DNA of 64,000 nt from Calothrix sp. PCC 7716 (GCF_019977735.1 NZ_AP025018.1:1178001-1242000); one strand, 5' to 3'. Counted from the first letter of the stretch, positions 17,735-27,070 are shown. Notes: generated by a model not told the origin, from the letters alone. Program-made: numbers and translations.

Positions 17735-19081
17735 TTAATTCGATACTTCACGAATAACGGCGCCATCGGTTAACATATCCCCACCACGAGAAACAATTTC
17801 TTGACCTGCACGTAATGCTGGATGATAAATAGCAACCTTCTCACCCATATCAGCAACCATCTGCACTTCTTGCTGCTTCGCTCTACCTTCCGCGACAGTA
17901 TATACAAACCACTTATCTTGACGCTTAGTCAACACATCACGCGACACAACAAAACTAGGTTGATTTGTAGCTGACTGTAAAGTACCTGTAACAGCCATTC
18001 CAGAAACCAAACCTTTGGGTATGTTATTTAACTGTACTCGAACTCTTTGCCGACGTGAGGCGCCATCAGCACTTGGCACAACACCTGTAATAGTGGCATT
18101 ACCTTTCCAGTTAGGCAAAGCGCGCGCTGTTAACGTAACCCGTGTCCCAGCATTAATACGTCCCGTTAACTCTTCAGGTAACTCTAAAAACACATCAAGC
18201 CTATCACCAGCTACAAGACTGGCAATTTCTCCACCAGTTTGTACTAAATCTCCAACACTAACTTTCCGCTCTTGAACAATACCAGTAGAATTAGAAGTAA
18301 TTTGAGTGCGTTGCAAAGCTAACTTCGCTTGGTTAACAGCAGCAGCAGCGGCGCCAACTAAAGCGCGCTGTGCCTCCATTTCTTCGCGCGTTGCACCTGC
18401 TTTCGCTTCCTTTAAAGTTGCTTCCGCAGCAAGCCGTTCACCATGTGCATCATCAACTCCGGCTCTCGCTTCAACTAACAACCGTTGAGAAATGGCACCT
18501 TCTCTAACTAAATTACTATTACGCTGCAAATTATCGCGCGCTTCTTGTTCCCGCGCCAAAGCTGAACGCACTGCTGCAGTACGCTGGGCAATAATTTCTG
18601 GACGAGTACCGACTTCCAAACGTGCCATATTACTACGCTGCTGTGCCAACTGTGCCAAAGCTTGTGAAAGTGCTAACTGTTGGTCGGCATCATCGAGTAC
18701 AGCAATAGTCATCCCAGGAGTCACTCTATCACCTGGTTGCACCATAATTTGCTTTAATATTCCACCAGTTTGCGCGCGGATAGTAGCTTGTTGCGTTGCT
18801 TCTACTTGTCCTAATAACTGGTAACTACGTATACCTTGCCCAGTAGTTAATGTAGTGGTTTCTACTGGACGTGGAGGTGGAGTTTGCGGCGCCTGTGCGG
18901 TTGCAGGTTGTGATGTTTTTCCTGGTGTTAGTACTCGCCAACCAATAACAAAGGTGCCGAGTACAAGTCCAGCAAGCAACACTCCGAGCCAAGGTTTTCG
19001 AGTCGGTTTTTCATCACTTATATCTTCATCTTCAACAATAGCTTGCGTATCTGTAACAATCTCAGATTCCCTTGTACTCAT
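17735..19081 (-). CDS. RND efflux membrane fusion protein (HlyD/AcrA-like)
   Basis: A 448-residue periplasmic adaptor. ATG 19081 is chosen because AAGGAGG lies just upstream; the frame opens further to 19180. Residues about 30-48 form a membrane anchor (PWLGVLLAGLVLGTFVIGW), followed by a proline-rich linker, a lipoyl half-motif (QATIRAQTGGILKQIMVQPGDRV), a long alpha-hairpin rich in A/Q/R/E, and beta-barrel regions (GDLVQTGGEIASLVAGDRLDVFLELPE). It would link the RND pump to an outer-membrane channel. It is first in the two-gene operon. Confidence 0.94.
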   Translation of the reverse strand: MSTRESEIVTDTQAIVEDEDISDEKPTRKPWLGVLLAGLVLGTFVIGWRVLTPGKTSQPATAQAPQTPPPRPVETTTLTTGQGIRSYQLLGQVEATQQATIRAQTGGILKQIMVQPGDRVTPGMTIAVLDDADQQLALSQALAQLAQQRSNMARLEVGTRPEIIAQRTAAVRSALAREQEARDNLQRNSNLVREGAISQRLLVEARAGVDDAHGERLAAEATLKEAKAGATREEMEAQRALVGAAAAAVNQAKLALQRTQITSNSTGIVQERKVSVGDLVQTGGEIASLVAGDRLDVFLELPEELTGRINAGTRVTLTARALPNWKGNATITGVVPSADGASRRQRVRVQLNNIPKGLVSGMAVTGTLQSATNQPSFVVSRDVLTKRQDKWFVYTVAEGRAKQQEVQMVADMGEKVAIYHPALRAGQEIVSRGGDMLTDGAVIREVSN

Positions 19082-19123
19082 TGGCGCATCCCTCCTTGAT
19101 AACGCAGTTAAACCGCAAACCTT

Positions 19124-19160
19124 AGAAACCAGGTTTCTTTTGCATAGAAACCTGGTTTCT
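19124..19160. repeat. Paired palindromes AGAAACC(A/T)GGTTTCT
   Basis: Two adjacent 15-nt palindromes, at 19124-19138 and 19146-19160, sit just upstream of the fusion-protein ribosome binding site. A related hairpin is at 40833-40864, so this is a dispersed family. Because it lies in the 5' leader it could affect mRNA structure. Confidence 0.7.
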
Positions 19161-19550
19161 CTAGTTTCGGCAAAATACATTAAATATGTATGAAAAGTTT
19201 ATGAAATATTTTTAATATTTTCTTTATACTTGATTTTGGATGAAGGAAGTTGGTGGGAATGGTGCCTATTGCTTTGTTTTTATATAGTATTGCTATATGA
19301 TTTGCATAAATTATACCTATGTAAAGACCGGATTAATACGGTCTCTACAGCGCACTCATTATGTTGAAAAACTCGAATCGATGCTTCAAGAAATCTATAA
19401 GGCGCCATAAATGTAACCAGTTCAAATTTATCTATATCCAGTAGCATCAGCAGGTTTAGCAACATCCTGCACTTCACAAATATAACACCGAAGTCCGAAT
19501 TATATTCTCTTGTAGATATAAATAAACATTATTTGGCAGGTTCAAATAAA
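19161..19550. other. Divergent promoter region with a degenerate palindrome
   Basis: This holds the upstream regions of the efflux operon and the methyltransferase gene. At 19321-19348 a degenerate GTAAAGACCGGATTAATACG palindrome ends in GTCTCTAC, related to the perfect one at 23457-23482. No credible ORF is seen. Confidence 0.5.
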
Positions 19551-20288
19551 ATGTCTGAAGATAAAGAATTTTATGATAATCCAGAAGTACTAAGATATTA
19601 CCTCGTACATCGTAGGCGCCCTGATAACCCTAACGATGCACTCGAACGTCCGATATTTCTAGAACTTGCAGGCAATTTAACAAATTTGGATATTATTGAT
19701 TTGGGATGTGGGGATGCTTCGTTTGGTTCTTACGCTTTACTTCAAGGTGCCCGTTCGTATGAAGGTGTTGAAGTCTCGTCATCTATGCTTGATATTGCGC
19801 GCCAAACTCTTGCAGGCACATCTGGGAAAGTTCGTCATGAAAGTATACAAACATGGCAGGCAAAAGCTGAACAAGTTGATTTAGTGTCATCACGGCTTGC
19901 GTTGCATTACATTGAAAATCTTAAACGTGTATTTCAAGAAATTTATCAAGCGCTTCGTCCTGGTGGACGGGTGATTATATCAGTAGAGCATCCTGTTATT
20001 ACATCGAATTTTGCGAGTTTAGCAGAAGGGCACCGTACTACGTGGTTGGTTGACAACTACTTTAATTCAGGTGCAAGAACACACATGTGGCTTGGCTCGG
20101 AAGTTACGAAGTACCACCATACTTTAGAAGAATATTTTGACCTGGTTACAGATACTGGTTTTGAGTTAACGCGCGTGCGAGAATCATGCCCTAAAAAAGA
20201 AAATTTTTTGAGCGAGACAGAATACGAACGGCGTTTGCGAATTCCACTATTCTTGTTTCTTGCTGCACGTAAGCCGAAGTCTCAGTGA
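19551..20288 (+). CDS. Class I SAM-dependent methyltransferase
   Basis: A 245-residue protein from ATG 19551 (MSEDKEFYDNPEVLRYY); a TTG at 19533 would add six residues. Motif I is DIIDLGCGDASFGSYAL, followed by the acidic EGVEVSSSMLDIARQTL and the post-motif YQALRPGGRVIISVEHPV. These define a Rossmann-fold SAM methyltransferase of the UbiE/MenG-like superfamily. The substrate is not evident. It stands alone, divergent from the efflux operon. Confidence 0.9.
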   Translation: MSEDKEFYDNPEVLRYYLVHRRRPDNPNDALERPIFLELAGNLTNLDIIDLGCGDASFGSYALLQGARSYEGVEVSSSMLDIARQTLAGTSGKVRHESIQTWQAKAEQVDLVSSRLALHYIENLKRVFQEIYQALRPGGRVIISVEHPVITSNFASLAEGHRTTWLVDNYFNSGARTHMWLGSEVTKYHHTLEEYFDLVTDTGFELTRVRESCPKKENFLSETEYERRLRIPLFLFLAARKPKSQ

Positions 20289-20402
20289 CTTGCATTAGAA
20301 AAAACCCAATGAAGTAACTACCTATCATCATATTTATAAGTAAATAATATGACTTCAGAACAACAATTTATATCATCTGTTTGAAAAGTCTATTCTATAG
20401 TT

Positions 20403-20425
20403 CCCCTTCCTTTGTACGGAAGGGG
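20403..20425. repeat. Palindromic intergenic repeat, possible bidirectional terminator
   Basis: CCCCTTCC at 20403-20410 pairs with GGAAGGGG at 20418-20425 around a 7-nt loop, between the converging methyltransferase and ABC transporter genes. It may end both transcripts. Similar CCCCTTCCCTTG sequences occur near 22662. Confidence 0.5.
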
Positions 20426-20468
20426 TTAGGGGTTAGGTTTCTAGTTAATTTTTTCAACCACCCCCCTA

Positions 20469-22304
20469 CTATTGATAACTGCTAGCTTGACGGGTAAACA
20501 TTAAATGGTACTGTCCCTCTAACCTCATTAATTCATCATGATTTCCCATTTCAATGATTTGACCATGTTCTAAAACTACTATTCGGTCAGCGAGTTTTGC
20601 TAAAGCAAGACGATGGCTAACTATTACCGCAATTCTCCCTTTTGCTAAAGTGCGGAAAATTTCATAAATTTCATTTTCAGTTTTTGGGTCTAAATTGGCT
20701 GTTGGTTCATCGAGTATAACTAATTCGGCGTGAGATAATCGCAGCAAAGCACGAGCAATAGATAAGCGTTGCCATTGTCCTCCTGATAAATCAACGCCAC
20801 CTTCAAGCTGTTTACCTAAAAGAGTTTCTAGACCATTTTCTAATTTGTCGATTACCTTTGTCATTCCCGTTTCATCTATTGCTTCGGCGATGGTAGCATG
20901 ATTTTCTATATCTGGAAGATAACCAAAGCCAATATTCTCTCGAACAGTGGTGGGAAAGCGAGCATAATCTTGCATAACGACAGCGATGCGTGAGCGCAGT
21001 TTTTCGATGCTAAAGTCTCTTAAGTCCTGATTATTCCAAATAATTTTACCTGCACTAGGGTCGTACAAGCGACATAATAATTTCGCTAAAGTTGTCTTTC
21101 CTGCTCCATTTTCACCCACTAGCACAATCATCTCATTTTGTTTGATTGTCAAATTAATGTCACGCAAAATTTGGCGTTCGCTGTTTGGATAGCTGAAAGA
21201 TAGGTTTTGTATTTGAATTCCTTGCTCAAGAAGTGAAGAATTGGGAATAGAGGGTAGAAAATTGTTTTGTGAAGATAAGCTTGGTTTTAGCTCTAATAGT
21301 TGGAAAATGGGGGTAGTGGCTAAAGAAACATCATATAATTCTCCACCACCGTAAATAAGGAACATTAAACTGCGCTGTACTTGTAAAATCACGCCGCTAT
21401 ATAAAGCTAAATCTCCGAGAGTATTTTTTTTAGCTAATACCCCAAAAACTATATATACGTAAGGTAAAGCGATACCCAAACCACTAAGTAATGACCAAGC
21501 GAAAATTTCTTGACTTCCGCGACGGCGAATTTTTTCCATCGCTTTAAACATAGTTTGAAAAAGTGCTTTCCACCGCTCTAACAGTAAACTTTGGAGATGA
21601 AACAAACGCAACTCTTTAGCGTAAGCTTCCCCACTTAGCATCATTTTGTATAAATTCATTTCACGCGCGATAGGAGCTTGGGTTTCTTCTGCTCTCCAAC
21701 TGAGTTTGCGATATTTCATATCCACATACAAAGCAGGAGTTGCACAACTAAATAAAATCAACGGCGCCCACCAAGTAAGGGAACCAGAAAGCAATACAGC
21801 AGGAATAAAAATAAAAAAGCCTTGCAATGTTTGAACTAGTCGAAAAGAAAGCTCTTTAAGTCGCGGAACCCCTTTTTCTGTTAGCTGAACTATGTTGAGT
21901 AAATCAGGTGATTCAAATAAAGCAATGTCCTGAAAATTGGCAATTTTATCTAGTACCTTCAGTTCAACAAAACCTTGGACTCTATCTGCCAAAGTAGCGA
22001 AGAAAAAACTCGTAATAGTTCCCACAGAATCACCAAATAAATTCAGCAGTAGTAAAATTGCTATGCTGTAAAGTAAAGAAGAGTGAGAAGTAACTAGATA
22101 TATCGGATTTTCTACTGTCTGCGTGCTTAGAATCTTAGTAATATCATCAATGATCAACTTGTTCAACCAAACAACAATACTTGGTATTGCTCCTGCAAAT
22201 AACGTCAAAATTGTCACATAACGTAGCTCCCGTGGAGCAGCCTGCATCACCATAACCACACTGCGATGAAATGCCTGGAAGGTCGTTGATTGTATGACTT
22301 TCAT
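20469..22304 (-). CDS. ABC exporter, fused permease and ATPase
   Basis: A 611-residue half-transporter. Residues about 1-330 carry hydrophobic helices of the exporter membrane domain. Residues about 370-600 are the ATPase: Walker A VGENGAGKTTLAKLLCRLYDP, signature LSGGQWQRLSIARALL, Walker B AELVILDEPTANLD and the H-loop VSHRLALAK. It resembles multidrug or lipid exporters and probably works as a homodimer; the substrate cannot be told. It stands alone on the minus strand. Confidence 0.94.
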   Translation of the reverse strand: MKVIQSTTFQAFHRSVVMVMQAAPRELRYVTILTLFAGAIPSIVVWLNKLIIDDITKILSTQTVENPIYLVTSHSSLLYSIAILLLLNLFGDSVGTITSFFFATLADRVQGFVELKVLDKIANFQDIALFESPDLLNIVQLTEKGVPRLKELSFRLVQTLQGFFIFIPAVLLSGSLTWWAPLILFSCATPALYVDMKYRKLSWRAEETQAPIAREMNLYKMMLSGEAYAKELRLFHLQSLLLERWKALFQTMFKAMEKIRRRGSQEIFAWSLLSGLGIALPYVYIVFGVLAKKNTLGDLALYSGVILQVQRSLMFLIYGGGELYDVSLATTPIFQLLELKPSLSSQNNFLPSIPNSSLLEQGIQIQNLSFSYPNSERQILRDINLTIKQNEMIVLVGENGAGKTTLAKLLCRLYDPSAGKIIWNNQDLRDFSIEKLRSRIAVVMQDYARFPTTVRENIGFGYLPDIENHATIAEAIDETGMTKVIDKLENGLETLLGKQLEGGVDLSGGQWQRLSIARALLRLSHAELVILDEPTANLDPKTENEIYEIFRTLAKGRIAVIVSHRLALAKLADRIVVLEHGQIIEMGNHDELMRLEGQYHLMFTRQASSYQ

Positions 22305-22879
22305 ATTACGTATTTTTTCGTAGAGAATAAAAGCACAAATGCATCATTAGCTTATGTGAAGGCACAAAAGCAACATGCCCAATATGGGCAATTATTTGTT
22401 GAAGTAGCTAATTACTCAGACTCCTTTATTTTGGGAATTATTTACCTGCTCAATCACGAAGACGGAAAAATTTTAGCCTCCACACTGTAGCACAATATTT
22501 CAAAATGTTACATCTAACTTATGGTGGTAGACTGATACAGTATTTTTCTGAGATAATTTAAACAATAGAACAGGTAAGCACTGCTCAGAGGTTGTGAAAA
22601 AAGTATATATAAAACCCCTCTCCGTGTCGGGGAAAGGCTTTAAAAATCAGATTTTGCCGTTCCCCTTCCCTTGTAGGACTGTCAACAATTCGAGAACAAG
22701 ATAAAGCTACGTGTCATTAATTTTGAGGCGTTGGTTAGCAACGGATACAACAGATGTAACGGATAAGTTATTGGTTACAAACAAAATCTATTCACTAAAA
22801 ATCAACCATCCGTTACATCCGTTTATCATCCGTTGCTGTTTCAAATAATTGGAATTGATAGTAGAGGACAAGGGAAATC
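22305..22879. other. Repeat-rich intergenic region
   Basis: No well supported gene. It contains GCAACGGATAC and GATGTAACGGAT at 22738-22765 and an inverted set (ATCCGTTACATCCGT) at 22806-22836, plus a CCCCTTCCCTTG element. The GTAACGGAT family recurs at 27165-27191 and 56322-56339. A 66-codon ORF at 22290 is not believable. Confidence 0.55.
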
Positions 22880-23387
22880 AACGGTTTAGGTAAAAGCCCA
22901 CTGCGAACGTTGTTTCTAGCAAATATCGTCATGTGGACAATTTGTATTTTCTTTACGATTCAAGCATCTATTGTACTATTGACGATTGGTTTATTTATTT
23001 ACTTATGTCTCGTTCCAATTGTTGAAGCAGCAGAACAGACTATCATTCAAACAGTAATACTTCCTGAACGTCAAGGTCGAGTATTTGGTTTTGCCCAAAG
23101 CATCGAGCAATCAGCATCTCCTCTCACAGCTTTTGCAATTGGTCCAATCGCGCAATTTGTATTCATTCCGTTTATTGACAACAGGTGCTGGTGTTGATAC
23201 TATCGGTACTTGGTTTGGAACTGGAACAGATAGAGGTATCGCACTGTTATTTACTTTTACCGGATTTATTGGATTAATCGTTACGCTAATGGCTATGCGG
23301 TCGCGTTCGTATAAAAAGTTATCAGCTTATCAAAACAAGGTTATGAAGACAGATGCTAAAATACGTGCGCTTGATAAGGTTAATTAA
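22880..23387 (+). pseudogene. C-terminal remnant of an MFS transporter with a frameshift
   Basis: The frame from about 22880 reads INGLGKSPLRTLFLANIVMW and continues to GPIAQFVFIPF near 23173, with at least three membrane helices and VILPERQGRVFGFAQSIEQ. The matching continuation TTGAGVDTIGTWFGTGTDRG is in another frame and runs to 23387. One extra base near 23173 (TTTATTGACAACAGG) explains the shift. The N-terminal half of the transporter is absent. It resembles MefA-like MFS proteins, recalled from family knowledge. It is a decaying gene, unless the shift is a sequencing error, and the missing N-terminal half argues against that. Confidence 0.8.
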
Positions 23388-23456
23388 CCCAATCGGGTGA
23401 ATACCGCTTTCTCAATCATTATTAAAATTGGAGCAATATCGTTTATAAAAACCGTG

Positions 23457-23482
23457 TAGAGACGCGATTAATCGCGTCTCTA
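23457..23482. repeat. Perfect 26-nt palindrome TAGAGACGCGATT/AATCGCGTCTCTA
   Basis: Each arm is 13 nt with no loop, 35 bp upstream of the DUF3267-like start. A degenerate relative lies at 19321-19348. It belongs to the dispersed intergenic palindromes and could also be read as a hairpin in the mRNA leader. Confidence 0.75.
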
Positions 23483-23517
23483 TATTCCGTATATTTTTTT
23501 ACAAATAATATTTGGTT

Positions 23518-24122
23518 ATGATTTACGCAAATAATAGTCAGCCAATTTACGTTTTTCGTCAAACTTCTGCGGTAATAACGAAATGGGTAATTCTTAGCCT
23601 TTTTCTATTTATATTTACTGTAGTAAATGTCGCAGGGTTTTATCAAGCGATACACAACCAGCCATTTATATTTGGTGTTGGAAGAAACGTTAATGAATGG
23701 TGGAAACTTTTTTTAGTGATTTTTGTTAATTTTCTAGTTATCCCTACTGCTACATTTATTGTTCATGAGTTAATTCATGGTGTAGCATTTACTGCTTATA
23801 CTGGTTCGCCACGTTACAGTGTAAGAGGTTGTTTGAAAAGTGTCTTTTTGTGTCATGCTGAACGCAGTGTAAAGCGAAGCTTTTCCCGCAGGGTAGCATC
23901 TCAGTATATGCTGAAACTCTAGATTCTAGCCTACGGCAAATGCTCCGCATTACGTTCCGCTACGCTCCACTCGCTTGGGACAATTTATACCTTGTTCGAC
24001 TTTTCAAACATCCTCTAACAATAAAATATTTTTTACCCTATTTCTACGTAACCTCTCTAGAAACACACTTTTCACGTAATGCATTTTTGCTAATTAAACT
24101 GGCGCTAGTTACAAGTTCCTGA
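23518..24122 (+). pseudogene. DUF3267-like putative zinc metalloprotease, interrupted by a MITE
   Basis: The N-terminal part (ATG 23518; TTG 23512 is weaker) has helices around residues 20-42 and 66-85 and the zinc-protease motif HELIHG in FIVHELIHGVAFTAYTG. After PRYSV the frame enters a 191-bp insertion and stops at 23922. Removing the insertion with one TAA restores the frame: AGT GTA ACA ATA AAA gives SVTIKYFLPYFYVTS, then HFSRNAFLLIKLALV. The gene then ends early at 24122, overlapping the converging GPP34 gene by 18 bp, so the 3' end is also lost. Confidence 0.85.
23825..24015. mobile_element. 191-bp MITE with 17-18 bp inverted ends
   Basis: The left end GAGGTTGTTTGAAAAGT (23825-23841) and the right end ACTTTTCAAACATCCTC (23999-24015) are inverted copies with one mismatch. 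Each side is flanked by TAA (23822-23824 and 24016-24018), a 3-bp target duplication. No transposase is encoded. GAG termini with a TNA-type target duplication recall the IS5 superfamily (IS1031/IS427 groups), which would supply the transposase in trans; that assignment is from memory. Reverting the insertion restores the host gene frame. Confidence 0.85.
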
Positions 24123-24800
24123 TGTGGTAGAGCATGAAGAAGATGCAGAAGAAGTAGCTATCGACGCAACAATTGCTGCTGTTGTTGCTGATTGAACACT
24201 TGAAATTGTAGCTGCAACTCCTCTAGAAATAATATTATCCTGTTGGATGAGCTTAATTTGTTGCTTTGCCTCTTTGCGTTCTGAAGGATCAAAAATAGAA
24301 TTAACTAGCTGACAAACACCAATTAGACTGATTAATGCAGCAGTACGTGAGGGAACGCTTTTTGCTTCTAAAACAGCAGTGCGTATGCGATTTATAATTG
24401 TTTGCTTATAGCTTGCATCTACTGTTGGATAGCGTAATGATTTAAATATCCATAAAAAGCGCTCTTCTTCGGCAGTCAGGATACCTTCATCGATTAATTG
24501 CGCTGACAATCTACCTCTAAGATTTTGCATTTGAGATTGTAGCCGTTTAACCCATTGTTGTGGATTTCTAAGATGAGAAGATTCTGCAATTATGCTCACA
24601 ACTTCGTCAAGAATATCATCGCCTGTGAATCTATCATCAATTAAAACTAATTTATTTTGCTCAAAAATTACTTTTCCCAACACAGCCAATTCTATTAATA
24701 ATGCACCTGGAAGCGTGTAAGACAATGCTGTTGAATCACAAACGATGTTTCCGTTGTCATTATATGCTAACAGTAATAATTCTTCCGCTAGTTTTAACAT
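24105..24800 (-). CDS. GPP34 (Golgi phosphoprotein 3) fold protein
   Basis: A 231-residue protein starting MLKLAEELLLLAYNDNGNIV and continuing YTLPGALLIELAVLGKVIFEQNKLVLID, the typical GPP34 N-terminal pattern. The eukaryotic family binds phosphoinositides; bacterial members have no firmly known role. The C-terminal 30 residues are rich in Ala, Ser and Thr and end in three cysteines, unlike the core fold. It converges on the broken DUF3267-like gene. Confidence 0.8.
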   Translation of the reverse strand: MLKLAEELLLLAYNDNGNIVCDSTALSYTLPGALLIELAVLGKVIFEQNKLVLIDDRFTGDDILDEVVSIIAESSHLRNPQQWVKRLQSQMQNLRGRLSAQLIDEGILTAEEERFLWIFKSLRYPTVDASYKQTIINRIRTAVLEAKSVPSRTAALISLIGVCQLVNSIFDPSERKEAKQQIKLIQQDNIISRGVAATISSVQSATTAAIVASIATSSASSSCSTTSGTCN

Positions 24801-25134
24801 ACGTACTTCCTAATTTCATTAAAAATATATTAATTAAAATTTTGAGATGCATTGGTGCGTGAAGCAGTTTAATTTTTCGTTACTTTGATTAATTGTAATA
24901 GCTTTCACGCACCCTACCAAACTAATTTATTGCCTCCATTAACGACATCACCCAATCAGGTGATATACAGCAAATTTCAGGTATATAGCGTTTCTCAGTT
25001 ACTTGAGGTACAGATTTGATTTATATATTTCTTGTGGAGTGGGCATCGCAAGCCCCGCCTCTATGTACTTCATCAGAACAGGCATTATTGACCCTCCCAG
25101 TATTTATCAGCCCAAAAAATTGTTCAACACGCTT
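24801..25134. other. Intergenic region without a gene
   Basis: AT-rich DNA. It includes CATCACCCAATCAGGTGAT at 24947-24965, a palindromic element with degenerate relatives near 23388 and 28131, and CGCAAGCCCCGCC near 25047. No ORF is supported. Confidence 0.5.
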
Positions 25135-25661
25135 TTATAAATAAATTTTATGAGTCTCAATGGCAATAATAAGCGCGATTAAACTTATGATTGAGAATAT
25201 CGCGCACGCGACATGAGAATATTCCCATTGGTTGCGTAAGTCTGTCCATTCTAATGGATGGGTTTGATTATCAAGCTGAGACCGATTTGCTGCAAATGAG
25301 AAAAAACCAGAACTAAAGCTGCTTAGTTTTTCATTTTCAAGCCAGAATTTATTTACTGAGTGTGTAAAAAGCCAGTATACCGCTTGCATACCGATAAGTC
25401 CAAGTAATGCCACGAGTGTCAGCCAGAATTTAGCACTTAAGTAAGGCGTAAAGAACAACAAAATAATCGTTGAAATTAAGCCACCAAACTCACCAATACC
25501 TCCGCCAATAGTAAACCCTGGATAATAGATAGGCTGCATAGCAAAGTATGCTTCTTTGTTAAGCCTCATTTTTCCTGGTAAATAAGAGCGCATGTGCAAT
25601 CTTCTAGAGCCATGCCAACAGAAACAAGCAGTGTAGTCAGAATCTGTAGAAAATACAACAT
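25135..25661 (-). pseudogene. Frameshifted DUF1772-like membrane protein
   Basis: The intended start is probably ATG 25661, because AGGAGG sits 7 nt upstream. That frame gives MLYFLQILTTLLVSVGMAL, a first membrane helix, and then stops. The family continuation AHAL is in a second frame and PGKMRLNKEAYFAMQPIYYPG in a third. The rest (helices near TIILLFFTPYL, LVALLGLIGMQAVYWLF and a last one) runs to 25135. Two small indels within about 40 bp therefore destroy the N terminus. An ORF that avoids them by starting at 25710 is artificial. It is last in an operon with a DUF6463-like gene, VOC and MarR. Confidence 0.7.
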
Positions 25662-25716
25662 GATTTACACCTCCTAACCAAATTAATCTACAACAATTTA
25701 CCTTTAACATAAGCGT

Positions 25717-26121
25717 TTATTCTGTAGGGTGGGCAGTGCCCACCTTACCGTCTTTTGTAAAAAATGTCGATTTTGAATAAGATGAAATAATCATTAAGAT
25801 TGATGGAGGAATTAACAGCCAAAAACCTGAAATTGGCATTAAAAAGGCGCCAAATGCTGAGGTTATCAGAAGATTGTAACCGATAAAAACTGGTAATTTA
25901 ACTTTGTTTGCTTGCGCCCAACAGCATAATTGACCCAAGCCAAAAATAAATGGGCTGACCATCAACATCCAAAATGCAGTACCTCGATCTAAATAAGGGT
26001 TTACGGCGTTGAATATGCCATTACGAACCACATCTGACCAAGGTTCAAAATAATCCCAAATATTACTGAGAGCATGAATTATACTGATTGCAATTAACGA
26101 GTATCCACTTACTTTAAGCAT
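25717..26121 (-). CDS. Small integral membrane protein (DUF6463-like)
   Basis: A 134-residue protein with four hydrophobic segments (about residues 5-20, 48-68, 76-97 and 99-115). It resembles the DUF6463 membrane family, judged from memory. The last ten residues (KVGTAHPTE) are encoded by the dispersed repeat GGTGGGCAGTGCCCACC at 25727-25743, so the natural C terminus has been replaced. It is third in the MarR-VOC operon. Confidence 0.65.
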   Translation of the reverse strand: MLKVSGYSLIAISIIHALSNIWDYFEPWSDVVRNGIFNAVNPYLDRGTAFWMLMVSPFIFGLGQLCCWAQANKVKLPVFIGYNLLITSAFGAFLMPISGFWLLIPPSILMIISSYSKSTFFTKDGKVGTAHPTE

Positions 26122-26181
26122 AATACACTCTCCTGATTATGGTTGTTTAATTTTTAAAAATTGGCGCCAAAATTAATGATA

Positions 26182-26565
26182 TTACGCGGTCATCCATTGA
26201 ACGAGTTGAATAATTACACCATTTGGGTCTTTGACCTGAAAATACCTCTCGCCCCAAGATTCTGTTTCAATTGGCGTTACAATTGTTACGCCTTCTGACA
26301 GTAATCGCTCATATTCGCCATCAATATTATCTACAACGAAGACAATTAGCAAACCATCTGCACTTCGACCGCGCATATGAATTGGTTTAAAACTCTTCAG
26401 CCCAGTTTGAAGGAAAATAAGATTGAAACCAGCGTCTTGTCTAGAAAGAGACACAAAACCATCGGCTGACATTTCCTCATTAAAACCAAAGTGCTGCTTG
26501 ACGAAATCAGCTGATGCTGTGACATCATTAACATTGAGTGAGATAGCAGAAGAAGTGATTCGCAT
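26182..26565 (-). CDS. VOC-family (glyoxalase/bleomycin-resistance-like) protein
   Basis: A 127-residue protein with the VOC beta-alpha-beta-beta-beta pattern: SLNVNDVTASADFVKQHFGF, then FVVDNIDGEYERLLSEGVTIV, and the C-terminal ERYFQVKDPNGVIIQLVQW. The DPNGVIIQLV end is typical and carries a metal or ligand position. It may bind or modify a small molecule sensed by the adjacent MarR regulator. It lies 39 bp downstream of that gene. Confidence 0.9.
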   Translation of the reverse strand: MRITSSAISLNVNDVTASADFVKQHFGFNEEMSADGFVSLSRQDAGFNLIFLQTGLKSFKPIHMRGRSADGLLIVFVVDNIDGEYERLLSEGVTIVTPIETESWGERYFQVKDPNGVIIQLVQWMTA

Positions 26566-26604
26566 TATAAACTCCTTTATTAGGATGGCGAATTATAAAG
26601 GTTG

Positions 26605-27069
26605 TTACTCTTCTAAAATTTTTGTGTTGTTGCGCTCAAGACTTTCTCTAAGCTGTTGCAGTACTCTAAGCGCTGTTTTTAAATCTTCTAACGAATGCAG
26701 AGCGCCAATTTGGTTTGCCCAACTTACTTGACATTGCTGTACATAATCTAGTGCTTGGCGCCCCTTTGCTGTTATGTTCATAAGTTTGGAACGGCGATGA
26801 TGGGGGTTTTCTGTATACGTAATGAAACCATCTTTTGCTAGCGCATCGGCAGTTTGCTGAACACTTTGTCGAGTTAGACCCATGATGCGAGCAACATAGG
26901 CAACGGAAGTAGGTTCATGTTCTACTACACCAAGCACTTGCCAACGGGCACTACTTAAACCAACAGGATAGCTTAATTCATTGCCCGCTTCCAGCAAAAT
27001 ACCATTTAGTCGAAAGACCTCAAGTATTAGCTCTGTAAAAGCTTCTCCATTAGAACTAGATTTATACAT
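26605..27069 (-). CDS. MarR-family transcriptional regulator
   Basis: A 154-residue protein from ATG 27069 (MYKSSSNGEAF); the frame extends to 27087 with a weaker start. The winged helix-turn-helix is seen in LSSARWQVLGVV, TSVAYVARIMGLTRQSVQQTADAL and the wing FITYTENPHHRRSKLMNIT. It probably represses its own operon (VOC, DUF6463-like, DUF1772-like) and responds to a small ligand. A palindrome upstream is a likely operator. Confidence 0.93.
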   Translation of the reverse strand: MYKSSSNGEAFTELILEVFRLNGILLEAGNELSYPVGLSSARWQVLGVVEHEPTSVAYVARIMGLTRQSVQQTADALAKDGFITYTENPHHRRSKLMNITAKGRQALDYVQQCQVSWANQIGALHSLEDLKTALRVLQQLRESLERNNTKILEE

Positions 27070-27070
27070 A

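Noticed and set aside
22290-22490. 66-codon ORF beside the ABC transporter start
   Set aside because: No family resemblance, overlaps the transporter start and lies in repeat-rich DNA.
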